Shown here piece by piece: positions 50,734 through 63,987 of a stretch of DNA of 64,000 nt. Numbering within the stretch: the first letter of the stretch is position 1; every line of letters begins with the position of its first letter. The translations under genes were made by a program, and so were the position numbers. This DNA comes from Arthrobacter yangruifuii (lineage in GTDB: Bacteria; Actinomycetota; Actinomycetes; Actinomycetales; Micrococcaceae): the NCBI RefSeq assembly GCF_009192775.1, contig NZ_VTFX01000001.1, positions 868,001-932,000 of the forward strand, in the 5' to 3' direction. Below the pieces are notes generated by a model, which saw nothing but the letters and a program-made list of their open reading frames with translations, did no database searches and had not been told where the DNA came from.

Positions 50734-51108
50734 ATGGCGAAGCTCACCAACGAAGAGCTCATTGAAGCTTTCAAGGAACTGTCCATCATCGAGCTCTCCG
50801 ATTTCGTGAAGCTCTTCGAGGAGACGTTCGACGTCACCGCCGCTGCTGTTGCAGTTGCAGGCCCCGCTGCCGGTGCCGCTGAAGCCGCTGAAGAGAAGAC
50901 CGAATTCGACGTCATCCTCGAAGCTGCCGGCGACAAGAAGATCGCAGTGATCAAGGAAGTCCGTGCCCTGACTTCCCTGGGTCTGAAGGAAGCCAAGGAC
51001 CTGGTTGACAGCGCTCCGAAGGCCGTCCTCGAAGGCGCCAACAAGGAAGCCGCTGACAAGGCCAAGGACGCTCTCGAAGCTGCCGGCGCCACCGTCACCG
51101 TCAAGTAG
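50734..51108 (+). CDS. rplL: 50S ribosomal protein L7/L12
   Basis: This 124-residue protein is L7/L12, the flexible stalk protein that recruits translation factors. The N-terminal dimer helix region ([20 protein letters not shown], given in part), the Ala/Glu-rich hinge, and the C-terminal domain with [20 protein letters not shown] and PKAVLEGA are all standard. AGGAAGGA precedes the ATG. A terminator ends the operon 34 bases after the stop. The next genes are a permease and a thiolase, so rpoB is not directly linked. Confidence 0.97.
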   Translation: MAKLTNEELIEAFKELSIIELSDFVKLFEETFDVTAAAVAVAGPAAGAAEAAEEKTEFDVILEAAGDKKIAVIKEVRALTSLGLKEAKDLVDSAPKAVLEGANKEAADKAKDALEAAGATVTVK

Positions 51109-51141
51109 TTTTCCTTTTACGGCTTCGGCTGTAAAAATCGG

Positions 51142-51171
51142 AAAGACCCCGTCCATTGGGCGGGGTCTTTC
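51142..51171 (+). terminator. Terminator after rplL
   Basis: AAAGACCCCG (51142-51151) and CGGGGTCTTT (51161-51170) form a 10-bp stem with a short loop and T-rich end. Confidence 0.9.
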
Positions 51172-51267
51172 TGCGTTCATCAACTGAAAAAGTCCGCCCG
51201 GCGGGGCGTTCCGGCAGCAGCAGCAGCCGGCATCAACCGGCGGAGGCAACCAAGGAAACGGCCCGGA

Positions 51268-52422
51268 ATGCGACAGGCACTGGTGGTGGGCGTGCTGGCC
51301 GCGGCTGCCGCAGCATGCGCGCTGACCGGTGCGCTGCCGGCATCCGAAGCCGCCGCCCTGATGGCCCGGATCGGCCCCATCATGGTCTTCGTGACGGCGG
51401 CCACTGTTGTCAGTCACCTGGCGGATGCCGCCGGCCTCTTCCGCGTCCTGACCCGCTTCACTGCGGGGCTGGGACGGGGACGTACCTTCACTCTCTGGAT
51501 CCTGGTGCTGGCCTTGACCGCGGCGTCCAGCGCGTTCCTTTCCCTGGATACGGCCGTGGTGCTGATAACGCCGCTTGTGGTGGCGCTGGCCGTCGAGGCG
51601 GGGATTCCGCCGATCATCTTCGCCCTAAGCACGGTGTGGCTGGCCAACACGGCCTCCCTGCTCCTGCCCGTCTCGAACCTCACGAACCTCCTCGCCCAGC
51701 AGAAGGCAGGGCTGCATCCGCTGGAGTACGCGTCCACCGTCTGGGCGCCGGCCGCGGCAGGCATCGTGGTGCCGTCCGTGCTCCTCTGGCTTGCCTTCCG
51801 GCGGTTCCTGCACGGCCGGTATACCCTTCGGGCTGATCCGGAACAGGTGCCGGACCGTGCCCTGCTCATCCTGAGCGCAGTGGTGGTGGCACTGCTGCTG
51901 CCCGCACTGGTCAGCGGCATCAATGTCGCCATTCCCTCCACCGCTGCCGCGGCCGTGCTCGCTGCCGGGTTCCTGTTCCGGCAAAGGAGTGCCTTCAGCG
52001 CGGACATGCTGCCGGTTATGCCGGTGGTCCTGGCAGTGAGCCTGTTCATCCTGGTCCAAACGGCCCACAGCCACGGGCTGGGTACTCTCCTGGCGCAGGC
52101 CGCCGGGTCGGGGGAAGGCTTCGGCGACCTGCTGCGGCTGGCCGGGGCCGGCGCCCTTGCGTCCAACGCCGTGAACAACCTCCCGGCCTACCTGGCACTG
52201 GAACCGGCGGCAGGCAGCCCGGTACGCCTCGCGGCACTGCTGGTGGGGGTCGATCTGGGAGCAATCGTGACGCCGTGGGGTTCCCTGGCCACGCTGCTCT
52301 GGTATGACCGGATGCGGTCCATGGGCGTGGCGGTACAGTGGGGCCGCTTCATCGCCGCAAGCGGGGCCGCCGCCGTGGTGACCGTGACGGCAGCGACGGC
52401 GGCCCTGGCCCTGACCGGCTAG
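51268..52422 (+). CDS. SLC13/ArsB-type anion permease
   Basis: This 384-residue membrane protein has about ten helices and belongs to the ion transporter superfamily that includes ArsB arsenite pumps and SLC13 permeases. It keeps SAFLSLDTAVVLITPLVVALA, the conserved NTASLLLPVSNLTNLL loop of the first half, and ASNAVNNLPAYLAL in the second. No arsenic gene (arsR, arsC) is near, so arsenite transport is uncertain. It is about 40 residues shorter than typical ArsB. AAGGAAACGG lies before the ATG. It lies between rplL and rpoB and shares its stop bases CTAG with the convergent thiolase. Confidence 0.82.
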   Translation: MRQALVVGVLAAAAAACALTGALPASEAAALMARIGPIMVFVTAATVVSHLADAAGLFRVLTRFTAGLGRGRTFTLWILVLALTAASSAFLSLDTAVVLITPLVVALAVEAGIPPIIFALSTVWLANTASLLLPVSNLTNLLAQQKAGLHPLEYASTVWAPAAAGIVVPSVLLWLAFRRFLHGRYTLRADPEQVPDRALLILSAVVVALLLPALVSGINVAIPSTAAAAVLAAGFLFRQRSAFSADMLPVMPVVLAVSLFILVQTAHSHGLGTLLAQAAGSGEGFGDLLRLAGAGALASNAVNNLPAYLALEPAAGSPVRLAALLVGVDLGAIVTPWGSLATLLWYDRMRSMGVAVQWGRFIAASGAAAVVTVTAATAALALTG

Positions 52423-53654
52423 GACTCTTCGCGGAAGAGCAGCAGGGCCTCGCCCTGTCCGCCGCCGCCGCAGAGGGCGACGCCGGCACGGCCTGAGCCC
52501 CGCCGGAACAGCTCGTGCGCAGCCGTGAGTGCGAGCCGGGCACCGGACGCCCCGATGGGGTGGCCCAGCGCGATCGCCCCGCCGTGCAGGTTGCACTGTT
52601 CCAGGTCCATGCCCAGCTCGTTCAGGGACTGGACCGCGACGGCGCCGAAGGCCTCGTTGATTTCGATGAAGTCCAGATCGGACACGTTCCAGCCGGCCCG
52701 GCCCAACGCTGCGAAGAGGGCGTTGGAGGGCTGGGAGTGCAGGGTGTTGTCCGGCCCGGCCACCTGGCCCGGCAGGCCGACGGACGCGAGGACTTCCAGT
52801 CCGTGCTCCGCGGCGTAGGCGCGGGTGGTGAGGATCAGGGCTGCGGCTCCGTCCGAGAGGGGGGAGGAGTTGCCTGCCGTGATGGTGCCCTCGGCGTCGA
52901 ATGCCGGCCGCAGGCCCGCCAGGGTGTCCACCGTGGTGTTGGGGCGCACGCCCTCGTCGGAGGTCAGTACCAACGGCTCCCCGCGGCGCTGCGGCACGGA
53001 CACGGGAACAATCTCCGCCTCGAAGACGCCGGCAGCCATGGCGGCGGCGGCACGCTGGTGGGAGGCGGCGGCAACTTCGTCCTGTTCCAGCCGCTTGATG
53101 GCGAGTTTGGTGTTCCCGCGTTCGGTGGAGATACCCATGGAGTCGTTGTCGAAGGCATCGGTCAGGCCGTCATGCGCCACGGAGTCCAGCGCCGAAATGT
53201 TTCCGTAGTTCCAGCCCTGCCGGGAGCCGGGAAGCAGGTGGGGACCGCGGCTCATGGATTCCTGGCCGCCGGCCACCACTACGGTGGCCTCGCCGCCCCG
53301 GATCAGCCGGGCAGCGTCAATCACGGCGGCCAGGCCGGACAGGCAGACCTTGTTGACGGTGACCGCGGGGACATCCCAGCCGATTCCCGCCTTGATGGAG
53401 GACTGGCGGGCGGGGTTCTGTCCGCACCCCGCCTGCACTACATGGCCCATGATGACGGAATCCACATCCGCCGGCGCAACTCCGGACCGGTCCAGTGCGC
53501 CCTTGATGGCAAAGCCGCCAAGCTCGACGGCGGTGAACGGTGCGAGCTGGCCGTTCAGCCGGCCCTGGGGCGTGCGGGCACCCCCTACGATAACCACTTC
53601 GGGAACTGCCGATCCGTCACGGGCGGCGGAGGGGTGGATGGGTGCGTTAGTCAC
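52419..53654 (-). CDS. Acetyl-CoA C-acyltransferase (thiolase)
   Basis: This 411-residue enzyme belongs to the thiolase family, which makes or cleaves acetoacetyl-CoA and longer 3-ketoacyl-CoA. It shows the acyl-binding cysteine C104 in NKVCLSGLAA, NEAFGAVAVQSL, the catalytic histidine in GGAIALGHPIGASGARL, and the second cysteine in ALCGGGGQGEA. The biosynthetic or degradative direction cannot be told. The GTG start lacks a strong ribosome site, and a start a few codons later cannot be ruled out. It lies opposite to rpoB, with the stop codon shared with the permease. Confidence 0.92.
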   Translation of the reverse strand: MTNAPIHPSAARDGSAVPEVVIVGGARTPQGRLNGQLAPFTAVELGGFAIKGALDRSGVAPADVDSVIMGHVVQAGCGQNPARQSSIKAGIGWDVPAVTVNKVCLSGLAAVIDAARLIRGGEATVVVAGGQESMSRGPHLLPGSRQGWNYGNISALDSVAHDGLTDAFDNDSMGISTERGNTKLAIKRLEQDEVAAASHQRAAAAMAAGVFEAEIVPVSVPQRRGEPLVLTSDEGVRPNTTVDTLAGLRPAFDAEGTITAGNSSPLSDGAAALILTTRAYAAEHGLEVLASVGLPGQVAGPDNTLHSQPSNALFAALGRAGWNVSDLDFIEINEAFGAVAVQSLNELGMDLEQCNLHGGAIALGHPIGASGARLALTAAHELFRRGSGRAGVALCGGGGQGEALLLFREES

Positions 53655-54190
53655 TCGGAAGTCGCTTTCGTCGTTGTATTCGTCGTTGAAGACTGCGTTC
53701 GCCGGTCAAGGAGTCGGCCAAGACAGGAGAAGACACGGATAAGGCTACGCCACCGGACGGTGCCGGGGGAGACAGCCGTCACATGCGCCCGAGGTGCCGC
53801 ACACTGCACGGGAAGCACAAAACCGCCGTTGTGCGGTAAGGTATCTGTATCCGATGCGTGAACGGTGCGCCGGTGTTGCCTGTAGCTCCCCCTCATACCG
53901 GGGATTTCCTTCGCTGGAGATTCCGTCCCGGGACGTCCTTTCGGGGGGTCGAGCGAAGCAGGGTGCAAATACCGGCTAGACTTGTCTGCCCATAATGCCC
54001 TATAGTGGATATTTGCTTCCTCCTGTTAACCTTCAGCCTTCATATAGCGGTGGGCTTCGTTCCGTGCCGGGCAGTATCCGCAACCTGTGGATGTGCCCCG
54101 CGCCGGACATCGGGACGCACACGGACTCGGTCCGGATCGTGCAGGGGAGGAGGCGTGAAACACGCCTGAAGGTCTGTGGAAGGATCCCTC
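53655..54190. other. Divergent promoter region between thiolase and rpoB
   Basis: This 536-bp gap holds no gene that I can support. A cluster at 53975-54006 (CTTGTCT, CATAAT, TATAGT) is the best candidate for an rpoB promoter, but the spacing is short. Near the thiolase the sequence repeats TCGTCGTTG. The last 50 bases form the rpoB leader, with a hairpin and two purine-rich blocks. The transcript is thus likely to carry a leader of more than 150 bases. Confidence 0.5.
54151..54167 (+). promoter_or_regulatory. Hairpin in the rpoB leader
   Basis: AGGCGTG-AAA-CACGCCT is a perfect 7-bp stem. The purine-rich GGGGAGGAGG (54144-54153) just before it looks like a strong Shine-Dalgarno sequence, but it is far from the rpoB start; it precedes a four-codon frame (GTG AAA CAC GCC TGA). 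Confidence 0.5.
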
Positions 54191-57100
54191 TTGGTCGCCT
54201 CGAGCACCTCTAATAACGAAACCGCTACTAATCCGGAGAACGCAGCTTCCCGGATTTCATTCGCAAAGATTCACGAACCGCTTGACGTTCCCAATCTTCT
54301 TGCCCTGCAGACGGACAGCTTCGACTGGCTCGTCGGCAACGAGCGCTGGAAAGCGCGCGTTGAAAAGGCACGGGAGACCGGCGAACAGGGTATTGCCACC
54401 ACTTCCGGCCTCGCTGACATCTTCGAGGAAATCTCCCCGATTGAAGACTTCCAGGGCACCATGTCCCTGAGCTTCTCGGAGCCGGAGTTTGCCGACCCGA
54501 AGTACACCGTGGCGGAGTGCAAGGACCGGGACGCTACGTACTCGGCCCCTTTGTACGTTAAAGCCGAATTCATGAACAACAACACGGGTGAAATCAAGCA
54601 GCAGACCGTGTTCATGGGCGACTTCCCCCTCATGACAAACAAGGGAACGTTCGTCATCAACGGCACTGAGCGTGTTGTTGTTTCCCAGCTGGTCCGTTCC
54701 CCGGGCGCCTACTTCGAGCGCACCGCGGACAAGACCAGTGACAAGGACATCTACACCGCGAAGATCATTCCTTCCCGCGGTGCATGGTTCGAACTGGAGA
54801 TCGACAAGCGCGACCAGGTGGGCGTCCGCCTGGACCGCAAGCGCAAGCAGTCCGTTACTGTGCTGCTCAAGGCACTGGGCTGGACCGAAGGCCAGATCCT
54901 CGAGACCTTCGGCGAATACGACTCCATCCGGGCCACCCTGGAAAAGGACCCCACCGAAACCCGCGAAGATGCCCTGCTGGACATCTACCGCAAGCTCCGT
55001 CCGGGCGAGCCGCCCACGGTTGAGGCTGCCCAGACCCTGCTGGACAACCTGTACTTCAACCCGAAGCGCTACGACCTGGCCAAGGTTGGCCGTTACAAGA
55101 TCAACCGCAAGCTCGGCATCGACAAGCCCCTGACGGACCCCGATGCTTCGGTGCTGAACAATGACGACATTGTCGCCATGATCAAGTTCCTCGTGGCACT
55201 GCACGCCGGCGAAAAGACGGTTCCGGGCAAGCGCAACGGCGACGACGTGGACATCCGCGTCGAGGTCGACGACATTGACCACTTCGGCAACCGCCGCATC
55301 CGCGCCGTCGGCGAACTGATCGAAAACCAGATCCGTACGGGCCTGTCCCGCATGGAGCGCGTCGTCCGCGAACGGATGACCACCCAGGACGTCGAGGCCA
55401 TTACGCCGCAGACCCTGATCAACATCCGTCCGGTCGTTGCTGCGATCAAGGAGTTCTTCGGAACCTCCCAGCTCTCGCAGTTCATGGACCAGAACAACCC
55501 GCTGGCCGGCCTGACGCACAAGCGCCGCCTGTCCGCACTGGGCCCGGGCGGTCTGTCCCGTGACCGTGCAGGCATGGAAGTCCGAGATGTGCACCCGTCC
55601 CACTACGGACGCATGTGCCCCATCGAAACCCCTGAAGGCCCGAACATCGGCCTGATCGGTTCGCTGGCTTCCTACGGCCGCATCAATGCCTTCGGCTTCA
55701 TCGAAACCCCGTACCGCAAGGTCGAGGAAGGCGTAGTCACCGACAAGGTCGACTACCTGACCGCCGATGACGAAGTTGAGCGCACCATTGCCCAGGCAAA
55801 CGCCCCGCTGCGCGCCGACCAGCACTTCGCCGAGGACCTCGTCCTCGTCCGTGCCCGCGGCGGTTCCGGTGAGCCCGTCCTCGTTGAGCCCAACGAGGTC
55901 GAGTACATGGACGTCTCCCCGCGCCAGATGGTGTCGGTGGCTACGGCCCTGATTCCGTTCCTGGAGCACGATGACGCCAACCGCGCCCTCATGGGTGCGA
56001 ACATGCAGCGCCAGGCTGTGCCGCTGCTCCGTTCCGAGCGTCCCGTTGTGGGCACCGGCATGGAGAAGTACACCGCCGTGGATGCCGGCGACTCCGTCAC
56101 CGCCAAGAAGCCCGGTGTTGTCACCGAGGTTTCCGCTGACATCGTCACCGTCATGAACGACGACGGCACCGAGACCAGCTACCCGATCATGAAGTTCGAG
56201 CGCTCCAACCAGGGCAACGCCTACAACCAGCGCGTGCTGGTCTCCGAAGGCGCCCGGGTTGAGGTCAACAGCATCATCGCCGACGGTCCCGCAACGGACC
56301 AGGGTGAACTGGCCCTTGGTAAGAACCTGCTCGTGGCATTCATGTCATGGGAAGGCCACAACTACGAAGATGCCATCATCCTGTCCCAGCGCATGGTCTC
56401 CGACGATGTCCTGACCTCGATCCACATCGAGGAGCACGAGGTTGACGCCCGCGACACCAAGCTTGGTGCCGAGGAAATCACCCGCGACATCCCCAACGTC
56501 TCCGAAGAGGTGCTCTCGCAGCTCGACGAGCGCGGCATCATCCACATCGGTGCCGAGGTTGAAGCAGGCGACATCCTGGTTGGCCGCGTCACCCCGAAGG
56601 GCGAAACGGAACTGACCCCGGAGGAGCGCCTGCTGCGCGCCATCTTCGGCGAGAAGAGCCGCGAAGTCCGCGACACGTCCCTGAAGGTTCCCCACGGCGA
56701 GTCCGGCACCGTCATCGGCGTCCGTATCTTCGACCGCGACAACGACGACGAGCTGCCCCCGGGCGTCAACCAGCTGGTCCGCGTCTACGTGGCGCACAAG
56801 CGCAAGATCACGGACGGCGACAAGCTGGCCGGCCGCCACGGCAACAAGGGCGTCATCTCCAAGATCCTCCCGATCGAAGACATGCCGTTCATGGAAGACG
56901 GAACCCCCGTCGACATCATCCTGAACCCGCTGGGTGTTCCGGGCCGAATGAACGTCGGACAGGTCCTGGAAATCCACCTCGGCTGGGCTGCCAAGCAGGG
57001 CTGGAAGATCGAGGGCGAGCCGGACTGGGTCAAGGACCTGCCGAACCTGCCCCGCGAGACCGGCCCCACCACCGTCGCCACCCCGGTGTTCGACGGTGCC

Positions 57101-57691
57101 AGCGAGGACGAGATCATCAACCTGCTCGACTCCACCAACGTGACCCGTGACGGCAACCGCCTGATCGGTGCCTCGGGCAAGGCCCGGATGTTCGACGGCC
57201 GCTCCGGCCAGCCGTTCCCGGACCCGATCTCCGTCGGCTACATGTACATCCTGAAGCTCCACCACCTGGTGGACGACAAGATCCACGCACGCTCCACCGG
57301 ACCGTACTCCATGATCACGCAGCAGCCGCTGGGTGGTAAGGCACAGTTCGGCGGCCAGCGCTTCGGTGAGATGGAAGTCTGGGCCCTGGAAGCGTACGGC
57401 GCCGCCTACACGCTTCAGGAACTGCTCACGATCAAGTCCGATGACATCCATGGCCGCGTGAAGGTCTACGAAGCCATCGTCAAGGGCGAGAACATCCCGG
57501 AGCCCGGCGTTCCGGAATCGTTCAAGGTCCTGATCAAGGAAATGCAGTCGCTCTGCCTGAACGTGGAAGTCCTCTCCACCGAAGGCAACACGATTGAAAT
57601 GCGTGACTCGGATGAAGAAGTCTTCCGGGCCGCGGAGGAACTGGGTATCGATCTGTCCCGTGCAGAGCCCAGCTCCGTCGAAGAGGTTTAG
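54191..57691 (+). CDS. rpoB: DNA-directed RNA polymerase subunit beta
   Basis: This 1166-residue protein is the beta subunit. The start is the TTG at 54191, with GGAAGGA six bases before; this gives the MVASSTSN opening usual in Arthrobacter relatives, and the GTG at 54176 would add five residues without a ribosome site. The rifampicin region reads [20 protein letters not shown], then [10 protein letters not shown], with the aspartate, histidine and serine of sensitive strains, so no resistance change is visible. [12 protein letters not shown] carries active-site lysines. The C-terminal end reads [17 protein letters not shown] 191-bp gap with a palindromic element separates it from rpoC. Confidence 0.98.
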   Translation: MVASSTSNNETATNPENAASRISFAKIHEPLDVPNLLALQTDSFDWLVGNERWKARVEKARETGEQGIATTSGLADIFEEISPIEDFQGTMSLSFSEPEFADPKYTVAECKDRDATYSAPLYVKAEFMNNNTGEIKQQTVFMGDFPLMTNKGTFVINGTERVVVSQLVRSPGAYFERTADKTSDKDIYTAKIIPSRGAWFELEIDKRDQVGVRLDRKRKQSVTVLLKALGWTEGQILETFGEYDSIRATLEKDPTETREDALLDIYRKLRPGEPPTVEAAQTLLDNLYFNPKRYDLAKVGRYKINRKLGIDKPLTDPDASVLNNDDIVAMIKFLVALHAGEKTVPGKRNGDDVDIRVEVDDIDHFGNRRIRAVGELIENQIRTGLSRMERVVRERMTTQDVEAITPQTLINIRPVVAAIKEFFGTSQLSQFMDQNNPLAGLTHKRRLSALGPGGLSRDRAGMEVRDVHPSHYGRMCPIETPEGPNIGLIGSLASYGRINAFGFIETPYRKVEEGVVTDKVDYLTADDEVERTIAQANAPLRADQHFAEDLVLVRARGGSGEPVLVEPNEVEYMDVSPRQMVSVATALIPFLEHDDANRALMGANMQRQAVPLLRSERPVVGTGMEKYTAVDAGDSVTAKKPGVVTEVSADIVTVMNDDGTETSYPIMKFERSNQGNAYNQRVLVSEGARVEVNSIIADGPATDQGELALGKNLLVAFMSWEGHNYEDAIILSQRMVSDDVLTSIHIEEHEVDARDTKLGAEEITRDIPNVSEEVLSQLDERGIIHIGAEVEAGDILVGRVTPKGETELTPEERLLRAIFGEKSREVRDTSLKVPHGESGTVIGVRIFDRDNDDELPPGVNQLVRVYVAHKRKITDGDKLAGRHGNKGVISKILPIEDMPFMEDGTPVDIILNPLGVPGRMNVGQVLEIHLGWAAKQGWKIEGEPDWVKDLPNLPRETGPTTVATPVFDGASEDEIINLLDSTNVTRDGNRLIGASGKARMFDGRSGQPFPDPISVGYMYILKLHHLVDDKIHARSTGPYSMITQQPLGGKAQFGGQRFGEMEVWALEAYGAAYTLQELLTIKSDDIHGRVKVYEAIVKGENIPEPGVPESFKVLIKEMQSLCLNVEVLSTEGNTIEMRDSDEEVFRAAEELGIDLSRAEPSSVEEV

Positions 57692-57732
57692 CTGGTAGAT
57701 CCGTCCTGGTCGGCGCCAGGACGGTCCGGAAC

Positions 57733-57786
57733 GGCGGCAACGAAATTCCGCAGCTCGCAGAGCTCGCACGGAATATTAAAGCCGCC
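57733..57786 (-). repeat. Dispersed palindromic element, copy B, in the rpoB-rpoC gap
   Basis: This 54-bp block is the reverse complement of the element at 6468-6520, with differences only in the centre. It folds into a nested hairpin: GGCGGC/GCCGCC outside, ATTCCG/CGGAAT next, and AGCTC/GAGCT within. It lies inside an operon, between two genes that must be made in equal amounts. Confidence 0.85.
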
Positions 57787-57882
57787 TAACCCGGACCGGC
57801 TGGCGCCGGCCCTGATGGTCACCTTCAATCTTTTCCGCACCCGAGACATTCAGATTTAGAGAACAAGAGAGAACAGGGACCC

Positions 57883-61773
<3,891 letters not shown>

Positions 61774-61789
61774 GGAAAGCGCACACCAA

Positions 61790-61830
61790 CGGCAGGTCCC
61801 GCACCCTCAGGGTGCGGGACCTGCCGCGTT
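61790..61830 (+). terminator. Terminator after rpoC
   Basis: CGGCAGGTCCCGCACCC pairs with its exact complement around a four-base loop, and CGTTT follows. Confidence 0.88.
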
Positions 61831-61886
61831 TAAGCCCCCGGGCGGGGCCCCGGCCTCCGCACCGGCGCTGTGCCAGAATGAGGAAC

Positions 61887-62654
61887 ATGGCGAATTCCCC
61901 CACCGGCGAATCCATGACCAGCCGGATCGTCAGGATCATCAGTGCCTTCGATGACACGCACCAGTCCATGCCCGTGGCCGTGCTGGCCCGCCGCGCGGAT
62001 CTGCCCCTGTCCACCGCCCACCGGATCGTGAAGGACCTCATGGGGCACGGCTTCCTCCAACGCGAACCCGACGGAGGCATCCGCCTCGGCCTGCGTCTGT
62101 GGGAACTGGCCAACCGCAGCTCCGCGGCGCTGGGCCTGAAACAGATAGCGATGCCGTTCATGGAGGACATCCAGGCAGTGGTCCGGCAGCACACCCAGCT
62201 GTCCGTGCTCCGCCAGGACGAGGTTCTCTTCATCGAGCGCCTGTCCAGCCACGGATCGGTGCTGAACCACGCCAAGGTAGCCGGCCGGCTCCCCGTCCAC
62301 GTTTCCTCTTCGGGGATGGTGATGATGGCCCACTCGCCCCGGCACGTGCAGGAAGCCTACCTGCAGCGGCGGGACCTCGACGCCGCCGGGGAAAAGAGCC
62401 TGCGGGCGGCCTGGGCCCGCATGCGCCTGGAAGGCAGCGCCAGCCTGCCCGGCGCCGTCGTGGCCGATACCACCGGGATCGCGGTGCCCGTTTTCGGGGC
62501 GGGCAGCACCGCAGTGGCCGCGATCGGCGTGGTCGTGCCGACCGGAGCCGAGGACATCCCCGCAACCGTCCCGGCACTGATGACCGCCGCCCGCGGCATA
62601 TCCCGGGGCCTCGGGGTCCGCACCGAGGCGGCGGGACCGCATCACCGGACCTGA
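61887..62654 (+). CDS. IclR-family transcriptional regulator (likely PobR/PcaR-type)
   Basis: This 255-residue protein has an N-terminal winged helix (about residues 12-70, SRIVRIISAFDDTHQ and LPLSTAHRIVKDLMGHGFLQ) and the C-terminal IclR effector domain (about 85-245). The latter has the LSVLRQDEVLFIERL, PVHVSSSGMVMMA and GIAVPVFGAGS segments. It lies just upstream of pobA on the same strand, so it is probably its activator, as PobR/PcaR proteins are in aromatic catabolism. The ATG at 61887 has GAGGA upstream; one at 61878 is also possible. Confidence 0.87.
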   Translation: MANSPTGESMTSRIVRIISAFDDTHQSMPVAVLARRADLPLSTAHRIVKDLMGHGFLQREPDGGIRLGLRLWELANRSSAALGLKQIAMPFMEDIQAVVRQHTQLSVLRQDEVLFIERLSSHGSVLNHAKVAGRLPVHVSSSGMVMMAHSPRHVQEAYLQRRDLDAAGEKSLRAAWARMRLEGSASLPGAVVADTTGIAVPVFGAGSTAVAAIGVVVPTGAEDIPATVPALMTAARGISRGLGVRTEAAGPHHRT

Positions 62655-62715
62655 CCCGGGACCGGCGCCCGGCCGCCCGACCGGGCCAGGCTCATTTCCC
62701 AATGAATGAGAATCA

Positions 62716-62780
62716 CTTTGGAGCACCCCGTGTGCCGGCAGTCACACTGGAAGGTAGTGTCCGCTACAAAGTTTCCAAAG
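62716..62780 (+). promoter_or_regulatory. Inverted repeats in the pobA promoter region
   Basis: CTTTGGA (62716-62722) and TCCAAAG (62774-62780) are inverted copies, and GTGTG/CACAC (62730-62747) forms a smaller hairpin between them. They are candidates for the regulator's binding site. TAGTGT (62755-62760) could be a -10 box. Confidence 0.35.
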
Positions 62781-62787
62781 GAGTTCG

Positions 62788-63987
62788 ATGATGGGTGCAG
62801 AGCGCACAATTCTCAAAACGCAGGTCGGCATTGTGGGCGGCGGCCCCGCAGGGCTGATGCTGTCGCACCTGCTGGCCAAGTCCGGCATCGAGAACATCGT
62901 GGTGGAAAAACGGGACCATGAAACCATCCGCACCACGCACCGGGCGGGGATCCTGGAGCACGGCAGCGTCCGGATGCTCACCGAGACCGGCGTCAGCGAC
63001 CGGGTGCTCAGCGAGGGCTACCGGCACGAGGGAATCGACCTGCGTTTCGGCGGGGAAAGCCACCGCATCGACTTTGAAGACCTGGTGGGGGAGTCCGTGT
63101 GGCTGTACCCGCAGAACGAGGTGTTCACCGACCTCGCCGCCGCCCGCGAGCGGGACCACGGCGACGTCCGCTACGGAGTCAGCGACACCGCCGTCGTGGA
63201 CCTGGCGACGGACACACCGAAAATCCTCTTCACCGACAGCGACGGCCGGGACTTCGAAATCCACTGTGAAATCCTGGTCGGCTCGGACGGGTCCGGCGGC
63301 ATCTGCAAGCGCTCCATCCCGAAGGAAGCCCGGACGGACAACTTTATCGAATACCCCTTCGCCTGGTTCGGCATCCTGACCCGTGCCGCCCCCAGCGCAC
63401 CTGAACTGATCTATGCCAACTCGGACCGCGGCTTCGCCCTGATCAGCCAGCGCAACGACGAGGTCCAGCGGATGTACTTCCAGTGCGATCCGAACGAGGA
63501 TGCGCAGTCCTGGAGTGAGGAACGCATCTGGGACGAGCTCCAGGCCCGGGTGGACGGCCCCGACGGCTTCCAGCTGACACGGGGACCCGTCTTTGAGAAG
63601 ACGGTGCTCAAATTCCGCAGCTATGTATGCGAACCGCTGCGGTACGGCAACCTGTTCCTGGCCGGAGACGCCGGGCACACCGTTCCGCCCACGGGCGCCA
63701 AGGGCCTGAACCTCGCCCTGGCCGACGTGCGGGTACTGTTCGAGGCCATTGATTCCTTCTACGCCACCCGCTCCGCGGAACTGCTGGACGGCTACAGCGA
63801 CAAGGCGTTGAAGCGGGTCTGGCGGGCGCAGAACTTCTCCTACTGGATGACCTCGATGCTGCACACCCGTGCAGATGCCACGCTGTTTGAACGCAAGCGT
63901 GCGCTGGGCGAGCTGAGCGGCGTCGTCGCCTCCCGGCACGGCAGCGCCTACCTGGCCGAGGCCTACACGGGGTGGCCCAACACCTGA
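62788..63987 (+). CDS. pobA: 4-hydroxybenzoate 3-monooxygenase
   Basis: This 399-residue flavoprotein hydroxylates 4-hydroxybenzoate to protocatechuate with NAD(P)H and oxygen, the entry to the beta-ketoadipate path. It has the FAD motif VGIVGGGPAGLMLSHLLA at the start, THRAGILEHG, the SDGSGG motif near 160, and the GDAGHTVPPTGAKGLNLALA signature (about residues 292-311). The length matches the classic PobA (394). GGAG precedes the ATG; a second ATG follows at once. The pathway genes that use protocatechuate are not in the window. An IclR regulator gene lies directly upstream. Confidence 0.93.
   Translation: MMGAERTILKTQVGIVGGGPAGLMLSHLLAKSGIENIVVEKRDHETIRTTHRAGILEHGSVRMLTETGVSDRVLSEGYRHEGIDLRFGGESHRIDFEDLVGESVWLYPQNEVFTDLAAARERDHGDVRYGVSDTAVVDLATDTPKILFTDSDGRDFEIHCEILVGSDGSGGICKRSIPKEARTDNFIEYPFAWFGILTRAAPSAPELIYANSDRGFALISQRNDEVQRMYFQCDPNEDAQSWSEERIWDELQARVDGPDGFQLTRGPVFEKTVLKFRSYVCEPLRYGNLFLAGDAGHTVPPTGAKGLNLALADVRVLFEAIDSFYATRSAELLDGYSDKALKRVWRAQNFSYWMTSMLHTRADATLFERKRALGELSGVVASRHGSAYLAEAYTGWPNT

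Noticed and set aside
51268-52422. An arsenic resistance locus
   Set aside because: The permease resembles ArsB, but no arsR, arsC or arsA lies near it, so arsenite transport cannot be assigned.
55443-55560. Rifampicin resistance substitutions in rpoB
   Set aside because: The [18 protein letters not shown] and RLSALGPGG stretches have the wild-type residues of sensitive strains.
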